From Anaeramoeba flamelloides (lineage: Eukaryota > Metamonada > Anaeramoebidae), in NCBI GenBank assembly GCA_027625915.1, contig JANTQA010000011.1:865164-929163 (forward strand): a DNA stretch of 64,000 nucleotides. Direction: 5' to 3'. A model generated the notes under the pieces. The model had not been told where the DNA came from. It ran no database searches and worked only from the letters and a program-made list of their open reading frames with translations. Position 1 is the stretch's first letter; every line of letters starts with the position of its first letter. Of this stretch, positions 11,021-23,244 are shown piece after piece. Position numbers and translations under genes: made by a program.

Positions 11021-12440
11021 TGTTTTTTTTTTTATTAACTATGGTTTTTTGTTTTTATTTTGTGTTCAATAAAAAATACAGTTCAGTATAACTCTTTATT
11101 TCAAATGAAACAATATTTACGATAGATCATATTATCGAAGTGTTTTTTCTACAAAATTCAAGTCCAATCTTGTCATAAAAGAGATCTAATTCAACCAAAA
11201 TTAAACAAATCAACACCAAAATCCACAACCACCAAATCTTTTAATTTTGAATGAACCTAAAAAACAAAAAAATAAAAAGGATAAAAAGAGTTTCTTTATA
11301 CCTTTTTTACTGGTACCTACACATTAAAAAAAAAATAATAGAAATTTTTCAATTTTTTTTTTTAAAAAATAAATGAATGAAAAATTCCAATCAATTTCTA
11401 ATTTTAGTTTTAGTCAATCATTTTCTAATCATATTGTGTTATTGGATGGATTTATTTATTGAATTGGTTCAAATATTTGGCTTGTTTGGATGAGATGAGA
11501 ATCCTCAGTTAAGAAATATTTCATATTGTCTCAAAAGTTAATTAACTGATATTTTATCTAATTAAAATTTGACAAGAACATGCTTAATGGATAAATTATT
11601 TAAAAATCAATTCAATTTCAATAATTTTCATAATGAGAGTAAATTAAATCTTCAAAAAGATCAATTTTCATTGATTATATTAAGATTTTACAATTTTTCA
11701 ATGAATCATAGAAGATTCAATATTTAATAAAAAATTTTTAATAATAAAAAAATCAATTAGGAAATGGAGAATGACAATATTATTGTCAAGACATATTTTA
11801 CTGTTCAAAACAAAGATGCTCTTGAAAATTTTCCTTTCAACAACAAATAAAAATTGAAAACAATATCAAAAAAGTTGGAAAACAATACTTATAAACACTT
11901 TTTTGAAAAAAACACAGTAATAGTTTGAAATGAATTTTTTATTGAAGTACATGTGTTATGGAACAAACAGTTGAAAGAGTGATCATACAATTTTTGGAAA
12001 TTCGGGATTTTAAATGATTTAATCCAATACCAAAACAATTATCCTGACCATTCTTCGAAGATCTCTTTGTTTGAAAATAACAAAGGACTTATTCATTGTA
12101 AAATTTTCACTTATCTCGTTTTTGACCTTCTATATCATTTTTAAAAACCTTTTCAACTTTCATCAGAAATCGATTAAAAAAACATAGGTAATCCTCAATA
12201 ATGTGGAAGGGTTTTAAAAAATGACATAAAAGGTAATTTTTTCAAAAAGTCTATTTTTGTCAACCTTCTTTGTCATTTTTTTGAATCACAGAACGAGTCT
12301 GGAAAATTCAAACATTTTTTCCTTCTTAGATCACACTGAATAAAAATTTTTGAGATTAACCAATCACCAAACCTTGATAAGAACACCTAATTCTTTGAAT
12401 TTCAATTGTAAACATAGTCGTTAACACACTTATAATTTAT
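11021..12440. other. AT-rich intergenic sequence
   Basis: No gene or repeat supported. All frames are closed by frequent stops. Confidence 0.5.
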
Positions 12441-12442
12441 TA

Positions 12443-12639
12443 CAGTCAGTTCCACTTTTAATCTACAAACTTTCATCGAAAATTAAGGCACAAAATAAAT
12501 TCCTAATTAAAGAACAAAACCCAGGATTATAGGAAAATATTGTGTTTTAAAAAAATTTACAAAATTTTGTGCCTTCATTTGAGATTTTTTTCTGACTTAA
12601 TTTTCAATGAATTTTACATCTTAAAAGTGGCACTGAATG
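12443..12639. mobile_element. 197 bp MITE with TA target duplication
   Basis: The ends are TA|CAGTCAGTTCCACTTTTAA and TTAAAAGTGGCACTGAATG|TA, inverted with a few mismatches. Inner inverted similarity includes ATTAAGGCACAAAAT and ATTTTGTGCCTTCAT. The structure and TA duplication fit a Tc1/mariner-type MITE. A related right end (TTAAAAGTGGAACTGAAAG|TA) is at 21066-21086. Confidence 0.75.
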
Positions 12640-13700
12640 TAGTATTAATAATAATTTATTTTTAATCTGTAGAGTATTACAATCTATAAAAAAGTGTTTG
12701 CATTCAAATAAGTGAATGGTTTTGAATTTGGGATTTCTTCAAGAATTGATTCTATATAATTTTATTAATCAATAAGTCAATTTTGGTTTTGATAAAAATT
12801 TTGAATTGTGGTTTGGATCATTGAATTCAAAATCCACAAAAATCAATCCTATAACCCCCCACCCCCCCTCTCCAATTTTTCTTGAAACTCGTTAATAGGA
12901 TGACAAAGAAGTAAAAAAAACAAAAAATGTCACAAAATTTAAAAAAAAAAAATGTTTTAGGTATTCATTAATGTTGATATTATGTTCCAAAATCAAAAAT
13001 AGTTTATACAATCCTTGAAAGTGTCGTTTGGAACTTCAATTTTCGATTAAACAAAAAGACACAAAAAATCAAAAACAAAGAGAAAGCGACAATTTCTTTG
13101 AATGAATAGTTTTGATTTCTGAAGACATTGAAACAACACAACACATGACAACAAATTTTTGTGGAATTTTTGGTTATTTTTTAATGAAATCTTATTGAAA
13201 AAAAATTGAAAAAAAATTGAAATTTAATTGAAATATTTAATGAAAATTATTGAAATTTCCTTGAAATAGTCAATGGAAGTTACCAGGAAAATCAAAGGAA
13301 ATTGTTAATTGAAAAATAAATGAAAAAGGTTGAAAATTTTATGAAAAAATTAAAGAAAAATAAATGAAAAATTATTAAAAAAAATGATTTTTATTGAAAA
13401 AAATTTTTAGTTATGAGAAAAATATCAGTAATTAGATAAAAAATAAAGTGAAAAAAAAAATAATAAAAAAAAAAGATTGATTTACTAATAATTTAAAAAT
13501 AATCAGAAATCCATTTATTAATCAAAATATCTCGATTTTTTTGTAGTCATAATATTGAAAATGGGTTGATAAATTTTCTTTTCTTCTAAGTTTGTAATAA
13601 ATTTTTTTTCGTTGTTCAGAATTTTCAGGTCCAAAATTATTAATTTTTTTTTGAAATATAAAATTCATTAAAGTACTTTTTTTGTTTAGAAAGTAAAGAA

Positions 13701-14836
13701 TTACATTTTTTTCGCAACTCGTGATGCTTCATCCCTTCCCGGATATCTTACTTGATTAAAGCTATCTTTTGCCTTTAATATTAAAATTTTGCTAACTATC
13801 ATCCTTGTTGTACTACGATATGCTTCTAATTTGAGGTTTTCTTCAAAAATAAAATCTATTGTTGTTTTCTTCAGATTAGTCTTTGTTTGTTCGTTTGTTT
13901 TCATTTGAGACTCTACTAATTTCATCATGTTTGTTTGATTTTCTTCTAAATGGTCAATTTTCTTGATAATATTTTTTATTAAATTAACAATTATATCTTA
14001 AAGTTAACAGTAAAATCGAAATAGAGTGAGAAATAATTTGCAAAAAAAGAAAATCAAAAAAAAAAAAAAAAGAAAAAAAAAAGAAAAAAAAAAGAAGAAG
14101 AAAAAAGAAAAAATTAGCATACCTAATTCTTCGTTTTTTATTTCAGAATTTTTGTTTTTTATTTTCTTCACTTTTTCGGGCTCTTTTTCAATTTCAATTT
14201 CAATTTCAATTTCCTTCTCTTTTAAATTCTCCTTCTCTTTTTCATTTTCTAATTCCGATTTCTTTTTTATTTTTTGAGAATTGATTTGAATTTGTTTTTT
14301 CAGGGATTCGTTTTCTTTTTAGTTGTGAATCTAATATTAATATTAAAAAGAATATTAAAAAAAAAGAAAAAATTAATAAAAAAAAAGAAAAAAATATTAA
14401 AAGAAAAAAAAAAATATTAAAAGAAAAAAAAAAAAATTAAAATTTACTTTTTATATAATTTTCTTCAAATATATGTTCTCCGTTCGAAAAGGGAATCCAT
14501 TCTGTGGTTGATGATTCATTATTATTTTTTTTTTCTTTTAATGTAAAAAAAAAAAAAAGAATTTAAAATAAAAAAAAAATTGAAGAAAGAAAAGGGAAAA
14601 AAAAAAAAAAAACCATTTTTTCTTCTTCTTTGAACATAGCTTGGGTCCCACAATCCTTCCTTAACTAGTTCATCATACACTTGGTTCCATTTGGGTTGGT
14701 TACATAATTCTTGGATTTTTCTTCTGCGTTCATGAAACTTACCATCATAAGAAACATCGAATTTTTTAAAAATTGCTTCCATTAAGTTCTTTGTAATTTT
14801 AATGATTGGAATGTACTTTTCTTTATTTGTAATCAT
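13701..14836 (-). CDS. Transposon accessory protein, four exons, ~265 aa
   Basis: I recognise no domain. The model uses four exons on minus: 14836-14614, 14534-14448, 14314-14123 and 13996-13701, with introns of 79, 133 and 126 bp. Each intron has GT and AG ends, and all three junctions leave one base over and restore the frame, giving an uninterrupted protein ending EASRVAKKM. The N-terminus contains FDVSYDGKFHERRRKIQELC and a WDPSYVQRRRK basic patch, suggesting nucleic-acid binding. The middle exon is a Glu/Lys-rich probable coiled coil with an EIEIEIEIEKE run. The C-terminus is helical, with KNIIKKIDHLEENQTN and SKILILKAKDSFNQVRYPGR. Its divergent position beside the transposase fits a regulatory or DNA-binding partner like TnpA of CACTA elements; this role is inferred from layout only. 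Confidence 0.6.
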
Positions 14837-14957
14837 ATTAATAAAAAAAAAAAAAAAAAGAAAAGAAAAAAAAAAGAATAAATAAATAAATAAAAATAAA
14901 AAAGATAAAAAAATGAAACTTCAAATCATTTTTTTATTATTTCACCAACATTAGTTG

Positions 14958-17900
14958 ATGTTTCATATACACTATAATTGTTTACAGTGTGGGAAATTAT
15001 TCCGTACAAAGAATTCACTTGATAAACACATTTCTTGTTATCATGTAAATTTTTACAAAACTATAAGAAAAGAGAAAAGAAAAAGAAATAGAGTAGAATA
15101 TATACAAGAACAAATCGACAAAAAGGAAAAAGAAAAAAAAAAAAGAAAAAGAAAAGAAAAAGAAAATGAAGATGGAGGAGAAACAGAATTTATAGAAGAA
15201 GGAGAAATCAACACTTCAAATAATTTCATTAATTCATATGGATTGGAAGACATAATTCATCATAATAAAGATAATCGTAAGGTTTTTTGATTTTATTATT
15301 TATTTATTTTTTTTTAATTTTTTTTTTTGATTTTTTTCATTAAAAGAAAAAAAAAGATGAGATAAATAAGAAAAGAAAAAACAAAATTAAATAACATAAA
15401 AAAAAAAAAAAGTTTGAGAAAAAAAAAAAAAAAAAAAAAAAAATTTTGAATTGATTTTGGATTGGCTTAACTACAAATCAACCGTGAGGTCCTCCTTCGG
15501 TCTGAGGTCTGATTTGCGTTTAGAGGCCAACTAAAAATCAATTTTCGAAATGGTTTGCTCCAAATAGTTCATCCGAGGGCAGAATTCAGAGGAGAGGGAC
15601 CAATCATTTTTCAAAAATTTTCTTTCTTAACTTGGATTCGAACTCGCGTCATACAAAATTATACCTAAACGTACTACCACTAAAATATAAAGAATAATTC
15701 ACTATATTTAAAAATTGGGATTTTTTTAATTAGATTTTATTTCAATTTTTTAGAAAATTAATTTTCAAAAAGTTTTGAAAATTTTTAAAGTTCAATGAAA
15801 AATTTAGAGAATAATTTTTTAATTTTTTATTATATTTATATATAAAAATATATTATTATTTTTTTTTACTCATAAATTAACTTAATATTTTAGAATTACC
15901 CACACAAAATAATATTAAAAATGAACAACCACTGCCAAATTTTGACAGATTTATTAATGAATTTGATGAAATGTGGATAGAATTTTATATTCTATATTTA
16001 GAATCAAAAATTTCTTCAGCACAGGCAGAGAAAATTTTACATTTTATAGAGAAATTTTTTTATCCAAAAGGGGGGAAAAGACTTCCCAAAACAATGCGAA
16101 CACTCAAGAAAAAGATCAATCAATTAATCAATATACAGCATCCGAAAGATATTAATCTAATTTCAAAAAAATATATTGAGAAATCTGGAAAACTCATATT
16201 ACTTGAAGATAAAATTCAAACAAAATATTTTTCACCAATTACATGGATAAATATGGTCGTTCACTCGGATATAATTAAGCATTTATCTTTCAAAAAAAAT
16301 GAAGAAATAGAAAATTTAGTAACAAATGAGGGTTTTTTCCCTTCGCGTTTTTCAAGTTTTCCGGCGTTTGATGAAAAAATTAACAAAATTCCAAAAATTG
16401 ATCCTGATCTTTTGTTTCTAATTGGTTTTTATTATGATGATTTTAAATGTACAGAATCGTTTTCACTTGGTGGATTATATATGTTTATTGATAATTTGGA
16501 ATATACTTGGAGGTTAAAAGAACAAACCATTTTTTTGATTTCACTTTTACCCGCAAAAACTCGAATAAACGATATTCTAAAAAACTTTCCTTTGGTGAAA
16601 GATCTAGAAAAATTAAGAAATGGAATTTATTTAGGAGGTAAAAAAAATACAAGGTGTTGTTTAATGTTTTGTGGGTGACACAAGAGAATCTTTTCCAGCA
16701 AAAGGTATGCTACAGCCAGGTGCTTTAAATTCATGTTCATTCTGCAAATCAGAATTAGGTGATCAAAATTACTCAAATGGGGATTTTCAATATAAAAAAA
16801 GGGAGAGAAAAGATATAATCAAAATTCAAGAGGAATTGAATGAATCTTATTTTCATAATTTAAATATATATACTCTTCGTAAAATTAAAAAAAAAGAAAA
16901 GGAAACTGGAATCAAATTTCAACTAGGAAATATTTGGATAAATGAATTAAAAACTGGATCCAACGTCAACTTCTCATTTCCCAATTTGTTGGTTTCATCT
17001 CCTTCTTGAAGGTTTAATCAAAAAATATTTTTAAAATAATGTGTCGTGGAATGTCCAGAAATCATATAATTCTAGCAAATAAAAGATATAAAAAATTAAA
17101 ATTCCAAAAGGGTTAAAAAGAATTTATAAACCTTTTTGGAAAAAATCATCTTGCTTCTATTGATATCCAATTGTTGATTCAATTTAGTTTGATTTGTGTT
17201 GTTGATTTAGTTGAAAAAAAATTTCTAAATTTTTTATATATAAGTTCATATTTAATTAAAAAATCTTTATCAACCAACAAGAAGTAAAAAAATAAATGAA
17301 AATCTACATAAATATATAGTTAATTTTATTAAATGTTACAAAACATGTTCAGATCAAAATTGTGATCGTATATCAAACTTACATATTTTTGCACATCATT
17401 TAGAAACTTCGATAAAAAATAATGGGGGATGAATACACTTTTTTTCGCTTTAGAAAAATATCATCAATGGTTCAAACCAAAATATGGCCAACTTCACAAA
17501 AAATCAAAAAAACACAATATTCTATTATTCAAAAAAAGAAATTTTCAAAAAATATCTTCAATATTTCAAATTATATATTCGAAAACTGATAAATCTAGTG
17601 GGAATCCAAAAAAATTTCGAACAAAATGGCATAAGTTTGATATGGAAGAAATAAAATTTCAAAGAAATAAATATCCTTTTGAATCAAAGTCTATAATAAT
17701 TAATAAACATAAATATCTTTTTAAAACACGATGCTCAATTAAGAAATAAAAAATATGTCAAAATAATCAAATTTTTATTTTTAGATTCTGAAATTAAATC
17801 AAAGCCATTTATTGTAGTTAGATATTACACTCAAGTTGATAAAAAGAATATTTTTTATTTAAATTCTAATCTTCATTTAATCGATTGTACTGAAATAAAA

Positions 17901-18022
17901 CAAATAGTTCATGTTGTCAAACACTTTCAAAATAAAATTACTCAATTTGAGGATTACTATTCAATAAATGAATTATTTATTCCTCATGTTCCTTCTTTTT
18001 ATCTTATAACAAAAACAAATTA
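14958..18022 (+). pseudogene. C2H2 zinc-finger transposase-like protein (frame-broken)
   Basis: Exon 1 (14958-15276) starts at ATG and carries a C2H2 finger, CLQCGKLFRTKNSLDKH then ISCYH, followed by a Lys/Glu-rich linker. A GT donor at 15277 and an AG acceptor before 15894 join phase 1 in frame (intron 617 bp). Exon 2 has KILHFIEKFF..KRLPKTMRTLKKK, then IGFYYDDFKCTESFSLGGLY and RLKEQTIFLISLLP. After one shift near 16668 it continues VGDTRESFPAKGMLQPG and SCSFCKSE. This order (finger, LPK.xRTL, YYDDF, GDT...CxxC) is typical of a family of large eukaryotic DNA transposases with N-terminal C2H2 fingers, recalled here without a search. A later shift precedes HLLLEGLIKKYF. The C-terminal pieces are 17429-17749 and about 17761-18022 (KPFIVVRYYTQVDKKNIFYL). 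There are at least three frame breaks, so it is probably dead or error-laden. Confidence 0.6.
15430..15700 (-). mobile_element. SINE-like segment with Pol III box motifs, in a transposase intron
   Basis: The base composition is noticeably less AT-rich than its surroundings. On minus, TAGTGGTAGTACG resembles a tRNA A box, and GAGTTCGAATCC, about 30 nt further on, fits a B box. The tRNA-like part does not fold into convincing T-arm or acceptor stems, so it is not called a tRNA gene. It is followed by ~150 bp of unrelated sequence containing paired segments such as CTGAGGTCTGA. It lies wholly in the 617 bp intron of the transposase-like gene. A lone degraded tRNA would be the alternative. Confidence 0.4.
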
Positions 18023-19239
18023 AATAAAATATCAGAATATATATATTAAAAAAATCAAATAATCTTACAAAATAAAATAAAACTTATATCTTTTCTCCGT
18101 TTTTTTTATATTCAGCTTTCAAATTTTTATAGATTTAATTTAATATAAACACATATTTAAAATTCATTTTGAGCTCTATTTTTTTTTATTATTTTTTTCT
18201 AATATTTTATTAAAAATTTGTTTAAAAAAAACTTGTAATTATATTTATATTTTTCTTGTACATAAATTTTCATACATTTTTCATTTGAATTTATATACTT
18301 GAAATTATGTTGAAATTTTATGGAATTTTTAAAGAAAAAATTCTTGTATTTTTTGTCATATTTCATCAAAGGAAATTCAATTGAAATTTTAATGAATATT
18401 AAACGAAATTTATTTCCAAAAAAAAAAAAAATTGAAATTATATGAAATTTAAATGAAATTTCAATGATTTCATATATATTTGTAGTCATGTGAAGGAACC
18501 CAATGTGAAAAAATCATTGAATTTAAGGGAGTAGCTACACCAGAAGACATGATAAAAATTTGAGAGAGACGAGATAAGAATATTTTATTTTAGTGGCGTG
18601 TGATCGTAGATTCCCTAAAAATTTTTTTAAAAAAATTATTTTCCATTTTATTTTTTAGTCATGTTCAACAATAAAAAAAAAGAGATTATATTGATAAAAT
18701 AGTTTTTTTTTTTTTTTTTTTTTATATTAAAATAAACTTAAATTCAAAAATTTGGGTACATTTTAAACAGTTGAAAGAATAACAATAACATGATTTAAAT
18801 TCCAATTGGGAAATAATTTTGATTTAACAAACTATTTCATTTTTTGTCTTTTTTGTTTTAATTTCCTTTTTTTACAGTTATGAAATCTGTTTCATTTGAT
18901 CTGGAATTTTTTTACAATGGTTGATAGATGGTTTGTGTTGAGTTTCTGAAATTGGAAAATCCACAGACAATTCGTCGTTGGTATCTTATCATTTGATCGA
19001 TCAACAATTGTTGGTGTAATTTTAACAAATCTACCAATACATTTTTTGTTCAAACTCCTTTTCCTTATTTTGGACACACCAATTTTGATTTTCAGTTTAA
19101 TATTGTTTTCTTTTATTTGGATGAAAATAATTACGTATAAAAATATCAATACTGTGTAACTTATTCAATGTTGTTTTATATTAGGTTTGTAAAAATACAA
19201 TAAATTGGGTTTTTTGTTTTTTATATTTTTGATTTTAGA

Positions 19240-19850
19240 TGTGTCAAAATTTTTGGAATGGGGTTTATTATTTTTTTTTTATGAGAAGATAATTTTAGAT
19301 TCTTAGAAGAAAACTTAGAGCTATTTTTATTTTTTATACTTTTTACCTTTTCCAAATTTCTCTTTTTAAGTTGTTTGGGTTCCTCCTCTTTTTGTTTTTT
19401 TAGGTTCTTGGAGTGGTTCAAGAAATAAAAAATCATTATAAGAATTGGTGGACTTGGTCATGACTAACCTAACCAAACTTGTTAATGATCAGATCTAAAA
19501 TGAATTGAGCTGGACTTATGCAACTGTATAGAATCCAACGAATGTGATCTGAAGCCAACCAAAGTGAACCGAATTGGACTTTCCGTACAATCTGTCGAGT
19601 CGTTACCTGGACTGGGTTTTTGCTGTCGAACCGGTATCTTGTACTGGGATTTTGCGAAAACAAGATTTGGGAAACTTGCAAAAAAAAAAAGAAAAAAAAA
19701 GCAACTCAATAGAAATCTGTAAAACCAAATCTTATTCTTAAAACCTTAGCACTTTATAGAATCAAACCATCTATAAAGTTTCTAAAAAACTTAATAAAGT
19801 AACCTATTTCATTTGATCTATAGTTGTTCAAATATTTAGATCTCTTTATT
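19240..19850 (-). repeat. Dispersed ~0.6 kb repeat (related to 45010-45560 and 59000-59540)
   Basis: Alignable in the same orientation with 45010-45560: for example TTTTAAGTTGTTTGGGTTCC against TTTTAAGTTGTTTGAGTTCC, and AAATCATTATAAGAATT in both. On minus the related translations share SQIL.S.NP.TRYR.DS and IVR, spread over different frames, so it may be an old coding element now decayed. It is less AT-rich than its flanks. The ends are not defined and no transposase motif is visible. Confidence 0.55.
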
Positions 19851-19864
19851 AAAACAAGAAATTA

Positions 19865-20095
19865 TTGAAAATATTGATCATTTTTTATAGGTCTATCCTT
19901 CCTATGAAAAAGATAGATTAATATTTCATAACAAATTAAAAAAAAAAAAAAAATCTTAATGAATTAATTTAAAACAAACAATTTGAAACTATTTTCATTA
20001 AATAATAATCTTGAAATCTATGTTTTTACGCTTAAATTTCTTTTTGGGAATTTAAGTAAAAGGGTACCCAGAGTGTAATTTACACTTCTTCAACA
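19865..20095 (+). mobile_element. LINE 3'-end fragment
   Basis: Decayed C-terminal LINE sequence: ENIDHFL then a CPAYE-like YPSYEKDR, followed by the 3' motif AGAGTGTAATTTACACTTC. The same end (GAGTGCAATTTACACTTCCTC on minus) closes the LINE at 32181-33354, so both belong to one LINE subfamily. It is embedded in the 18526-20687 TIR element. Confidence 0.55.
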
Positions 20096-20421
20096 TTAAA
20101 AAAAAAAAACTTTGAGCTATTTTGTGATTTAAATTTTGATAAAATATAATCATATTCTCTTCTCCAATTCCACCAAACCCAACGATTTGAAATCCTAACA
20201 TTTAATGTTTTGACTTAATTATTATTTTTTTGGAATTCTTCTAGTTATTTAAACCCCATTTATGTTTTCTTTTATGATTCTCTCAATTGTAATGTTGTTG
20301 TTCATTTTTAACAAAATCCATTAATCCCAAATGTCACTGAGAAAAAATATTTCTAATTGTTTAAGTTGACATGATTAAAAAAATTCAAAAATGAAATAAA
20401 AATAGAAAATGAAAAAAATAA

Positions 20422-20519
20422 ATGCCACAATAGAATGTTGAGAGAAGAATAAAAGATAATTTATTCAACATTCAAAACACTATTTTAAATAATTCAACTC
20501 AGCATTCTATTGTGGCAAT
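20422..20519. repeat. Short hairpin / MITE (98 bp)
   Basis: ATGCCACAATAGAATGTTGAG at the left and CTCAGCATTCTATTGTGGCA at the right are inverted repeats of about 20 bp around a ~55 bp loop. Confidence 0.6.
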
Positions 20520-22167
20520 TTCTTTGAGACTTTTGAAAAAAAAAATTTGAAAAAATCTAATGAATAAAGTACTTTAAAGAATAAAAATCAATGAGTTACA
20601 ACCAAAGTAGAAAAAGTAATATTCTTATCCTCTTTAGAATTGCAAAAAAAAAAAAAATTTCCCTTTCCCAAAAAGTGACTACTCCCTTAGGATCTTAAAA
20701 AATTGGATTTGTGAGAAGAGGTTAAGAAAAATAAATGAATTGATCGTCTTTTTTTCTTGGAAATTATAGTTTTTCTTCAAAATCTTTTTTTTTATTTTTT
20801 TTTTTTTAATACATCCTATTCAAGTTTTGGGTATCACAAAAGTTCTTATTTTTTTGATTTTTTTTCCAGTTAGTTTCGCTGTTAAGACATAAACTTTTAA
20901 AAAAAAAAATACACAAAAAAAAAAAAATCTACATAAACTTTTAACAAAAAAAAAAAGCACAAAATTTGGAATGTTTTTTTTTACAATTTATTTTACTAGA
21001 ATCTGAATTTTGTGCCAGAATTTGAGATTTTTATTGTGTCTTAAATTTTGTTGAATTTTGTGGTCTTAAAAGTGGAACTGAAAGTAAAAATACAAATAAA
21101 ATGTTTATTTTTGGATCCTAATTGGAAAATATTTGGTGGATTGATTGACTTTACACTTTAAATAAAATAAATGGAACCAAGAGGTCTTGAGATAAAATTG
21201 TTTAAATTTAAATCTGGGTAAAAAAAAAAAACAGTTTTGAAAAAAACAAACTTAAAAAAACCCTACATTTCAAAACTCTAATTTACACAATTAAAAAATT
21301 CAAATTTTTAGTTCACATTCCAAAATATTTTTCAAGTTTGCTAGTCAAAGAAAAAACCAAAGAACTTGACAACATCGTTTAGAAATGATATTTTTAGACA
21401 TTTATTTAAACTTCGTTCTTGAACTCCAAGACACAATTTTTACTCTACAAATTTGGTTGTAACAGAAATAATTAATATACATTTTGGAACTTGAAATAAA
21501 AATTTTCATATATGAATTTGAAAATAACAGTTTTTTAATAGTATTGGTTTTTTTGTTTGAAACACAAAGACAAAAATGAAGACAAAAATAAAGACTATTA
21601 CAGTTTGTTCAATAACCTGTGTTTGCTGATCTGTTTGTGTTTTTAAATAAATAAATGTTTTCACAATCAATAAAAGTTGTTTTTGGTTTGTTTAGTATTG
21701 TTGTGTTTATTATAAAATGTTGGATTGAAAATATATTTTGTGTTTCATACACAAAGCCTATAAGAGGTTTCATCAGCTCTCATCATATGACTTAAATAAG
21801 AACTTTTTTTTTTTAATCAATCTTTTACAAAAATCATTTTTCACCAAATTTCATGTTCCCAATTAAAAACTGTGTTACACTTTTTTTCCAAAATGGTAAT
21901 TTACAATCTTACTTCTCTAATATACACTTCAAAACTTTTCTTCAAAAATCACAATTATTTCCGACACACAACATATTAATGAATACGTTTGGTATTGAAA
22001 TTTGATACCCCGTGTGATAAAAGATGATTCTGTCGGTTGATAACTCTGACAATTATTTATTCAATGAGATGTAAGTAGAAAAAAAAGACATTTTTTAACT
22101 CGAGTTGTCACTCACCGTATCTCAAAATGACAAAGAAGGTTGCAAAAAAACAGCTTTTGGAGAAAAT

Positions 22168-22277
22168 AACTTTTTAGGTGAAAGTGGCAAACCTGGAGAC
22201 TATTATTAGCTGCTTCTTTGATTTATTTGTGATCTGTGAGAGATGATGAGAAGGTTTGCCACTTAAACCTAAAAGTT
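22168..22277. repeat. Hairpin with ~26 bp arms
   Basis: AACTTTTTAGGTGAAAGTGG, continuing CAAACCT, pairs with AGGTTTGCCACTTAAACCTA then AAAGTT, around a ~57 bp loop. Possibly a MITE; no target duplication seen. Confidence 0.55.
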
Positions 22278-23244
22278 CAAAATGGAGAAAATTGGAAAAT
22301 TTTGATGAATTATTGTTGAAAGGTTCTTTTTTATTTCCAAACAAAGTACAAATTGGTTAATATGTACGATAATGTTTTTGGTATTGTATCAAATCCACTA
22401 AAATCCTCATTTCCAAAAATCGAAAGATTTTTTTTCTCAACTGACACAATATTTTTTTTTTAAATAAAAAAAACTGACTAATTTATGCAAATTTAATTTT
22501 CAAAAGATACTTGAATGCAAAGAACCACCAAATATTTCCCACACCACACCACTCCAATTACATCGATACACCAATTGGGTTTTGAGAGAAACGATCCAAA
22601 GGAAGAAAACTTTGACAAATAAATATAAAAAAAAACAATATTTTTTGTGTTTAACATGGATCATGTTGTTCCAAATACAATTTGAGGAGAAAATCTCCTC
22701 TTATTCATGTTAGGGAGATTTATTCAAGTAAAAAAAAACAAGAACCAAACAAAAAAACAAGAGAAATACTCAACCCCTTTTTTTATGGATTAATCTGGTT
22801 TACGAATTACTTGAACAAAACAAGTAACCCAACATTCAAAAATCTTAGAGAATTGTGATCTTCGAAAGTTAGAGTTTTTTTTTTGAATGTTTGGACTGAT
22901 CTTCGTTTTTTATAATGTTAAAAAATCGTGATTATTTTTCAATTTCATTTTTACCATCCATAACAAGGGTGTTCGAGTTTAGGTATCTCAAAATTTCAAT
23001 TTCATTTTTCAGAAAAAAAATGACATAAAATGATTTTTTGATCCAAATGGAAAAATATTTCCAAGATCATTACTCTGTGTTTTAAATGAGATTAGGTCAA
23101 AAGGTGTTGAGACAAATTGATCAATTGCAAACTTAGTCCTTAAATATGAAAAACAACAATTAATTCCACATTTTTACAAAACCAATATTTATTTCCTTTG
23201 AAAAATAATAAAATACCAAAACATGGGTTATTGAACATACTATA

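Larger units (their letters stand above)
13142..18492. mobile_element. Two-gene TIR DNA transposon (~5.35 kb), CACTA/KDZ-like
   Basis: The left end CACATGACAACAAAT (13142) and right end ATTTGTAGTCATGTG (to 18492) form a 15 bp inverted repeat with one mismatch. Both ends are followed inward by subterminal tracts of irregular TGAAAT/TTGAAATT motifs (about 13195-13390 and 18300-18470). Inside are two divergent genes: an accessory protein on minus and a zinc-finger transposase-like protein on plus, separated by ~120 bp that probably holds both promoters. CAC termini, subterminal repeats and two genes resemble CACTA elements, while the protein recalls KDZ/CACTA-like transposases. I see no target duplication. 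The minus gene is intact; the plus gene has several frame breaks. Confidence 0.7.
18526..20687. mobile_element. TIR element (~2.16 kb) with TA target duplication
   Basis: The left end is TA|AGGGAGTAGCTACACC and the right end, read inward on minus, is AGGGAGTAGTCACTTTTTGG, flanked by TA (18524-18525 and 20688-20689). The terminal AGGGAGTAG is shared with the element at 33772-41207 and, with one change, with 6465-7402. The interior holds a dispersed repeat (19240-19850) and a LINE 3' fragment (about 19865-20095). A minus-strand frame at 18892-19149 contains KKCIGRFVKITPTIVDRSND, which I cannot assign. Confidence 0.55.

Noticed and set aside
14026-14277. Plus-strand Ser/Phe-rich ORF
   Set aside because: It is the reverse of exon 3 of the minus-strand accessory gene and its purine-rich intron.
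15630-15705. A tRNA gene on minus
   Set aside because: A and B box motifs are present, but the T-arm and acceptor stems do not pair.
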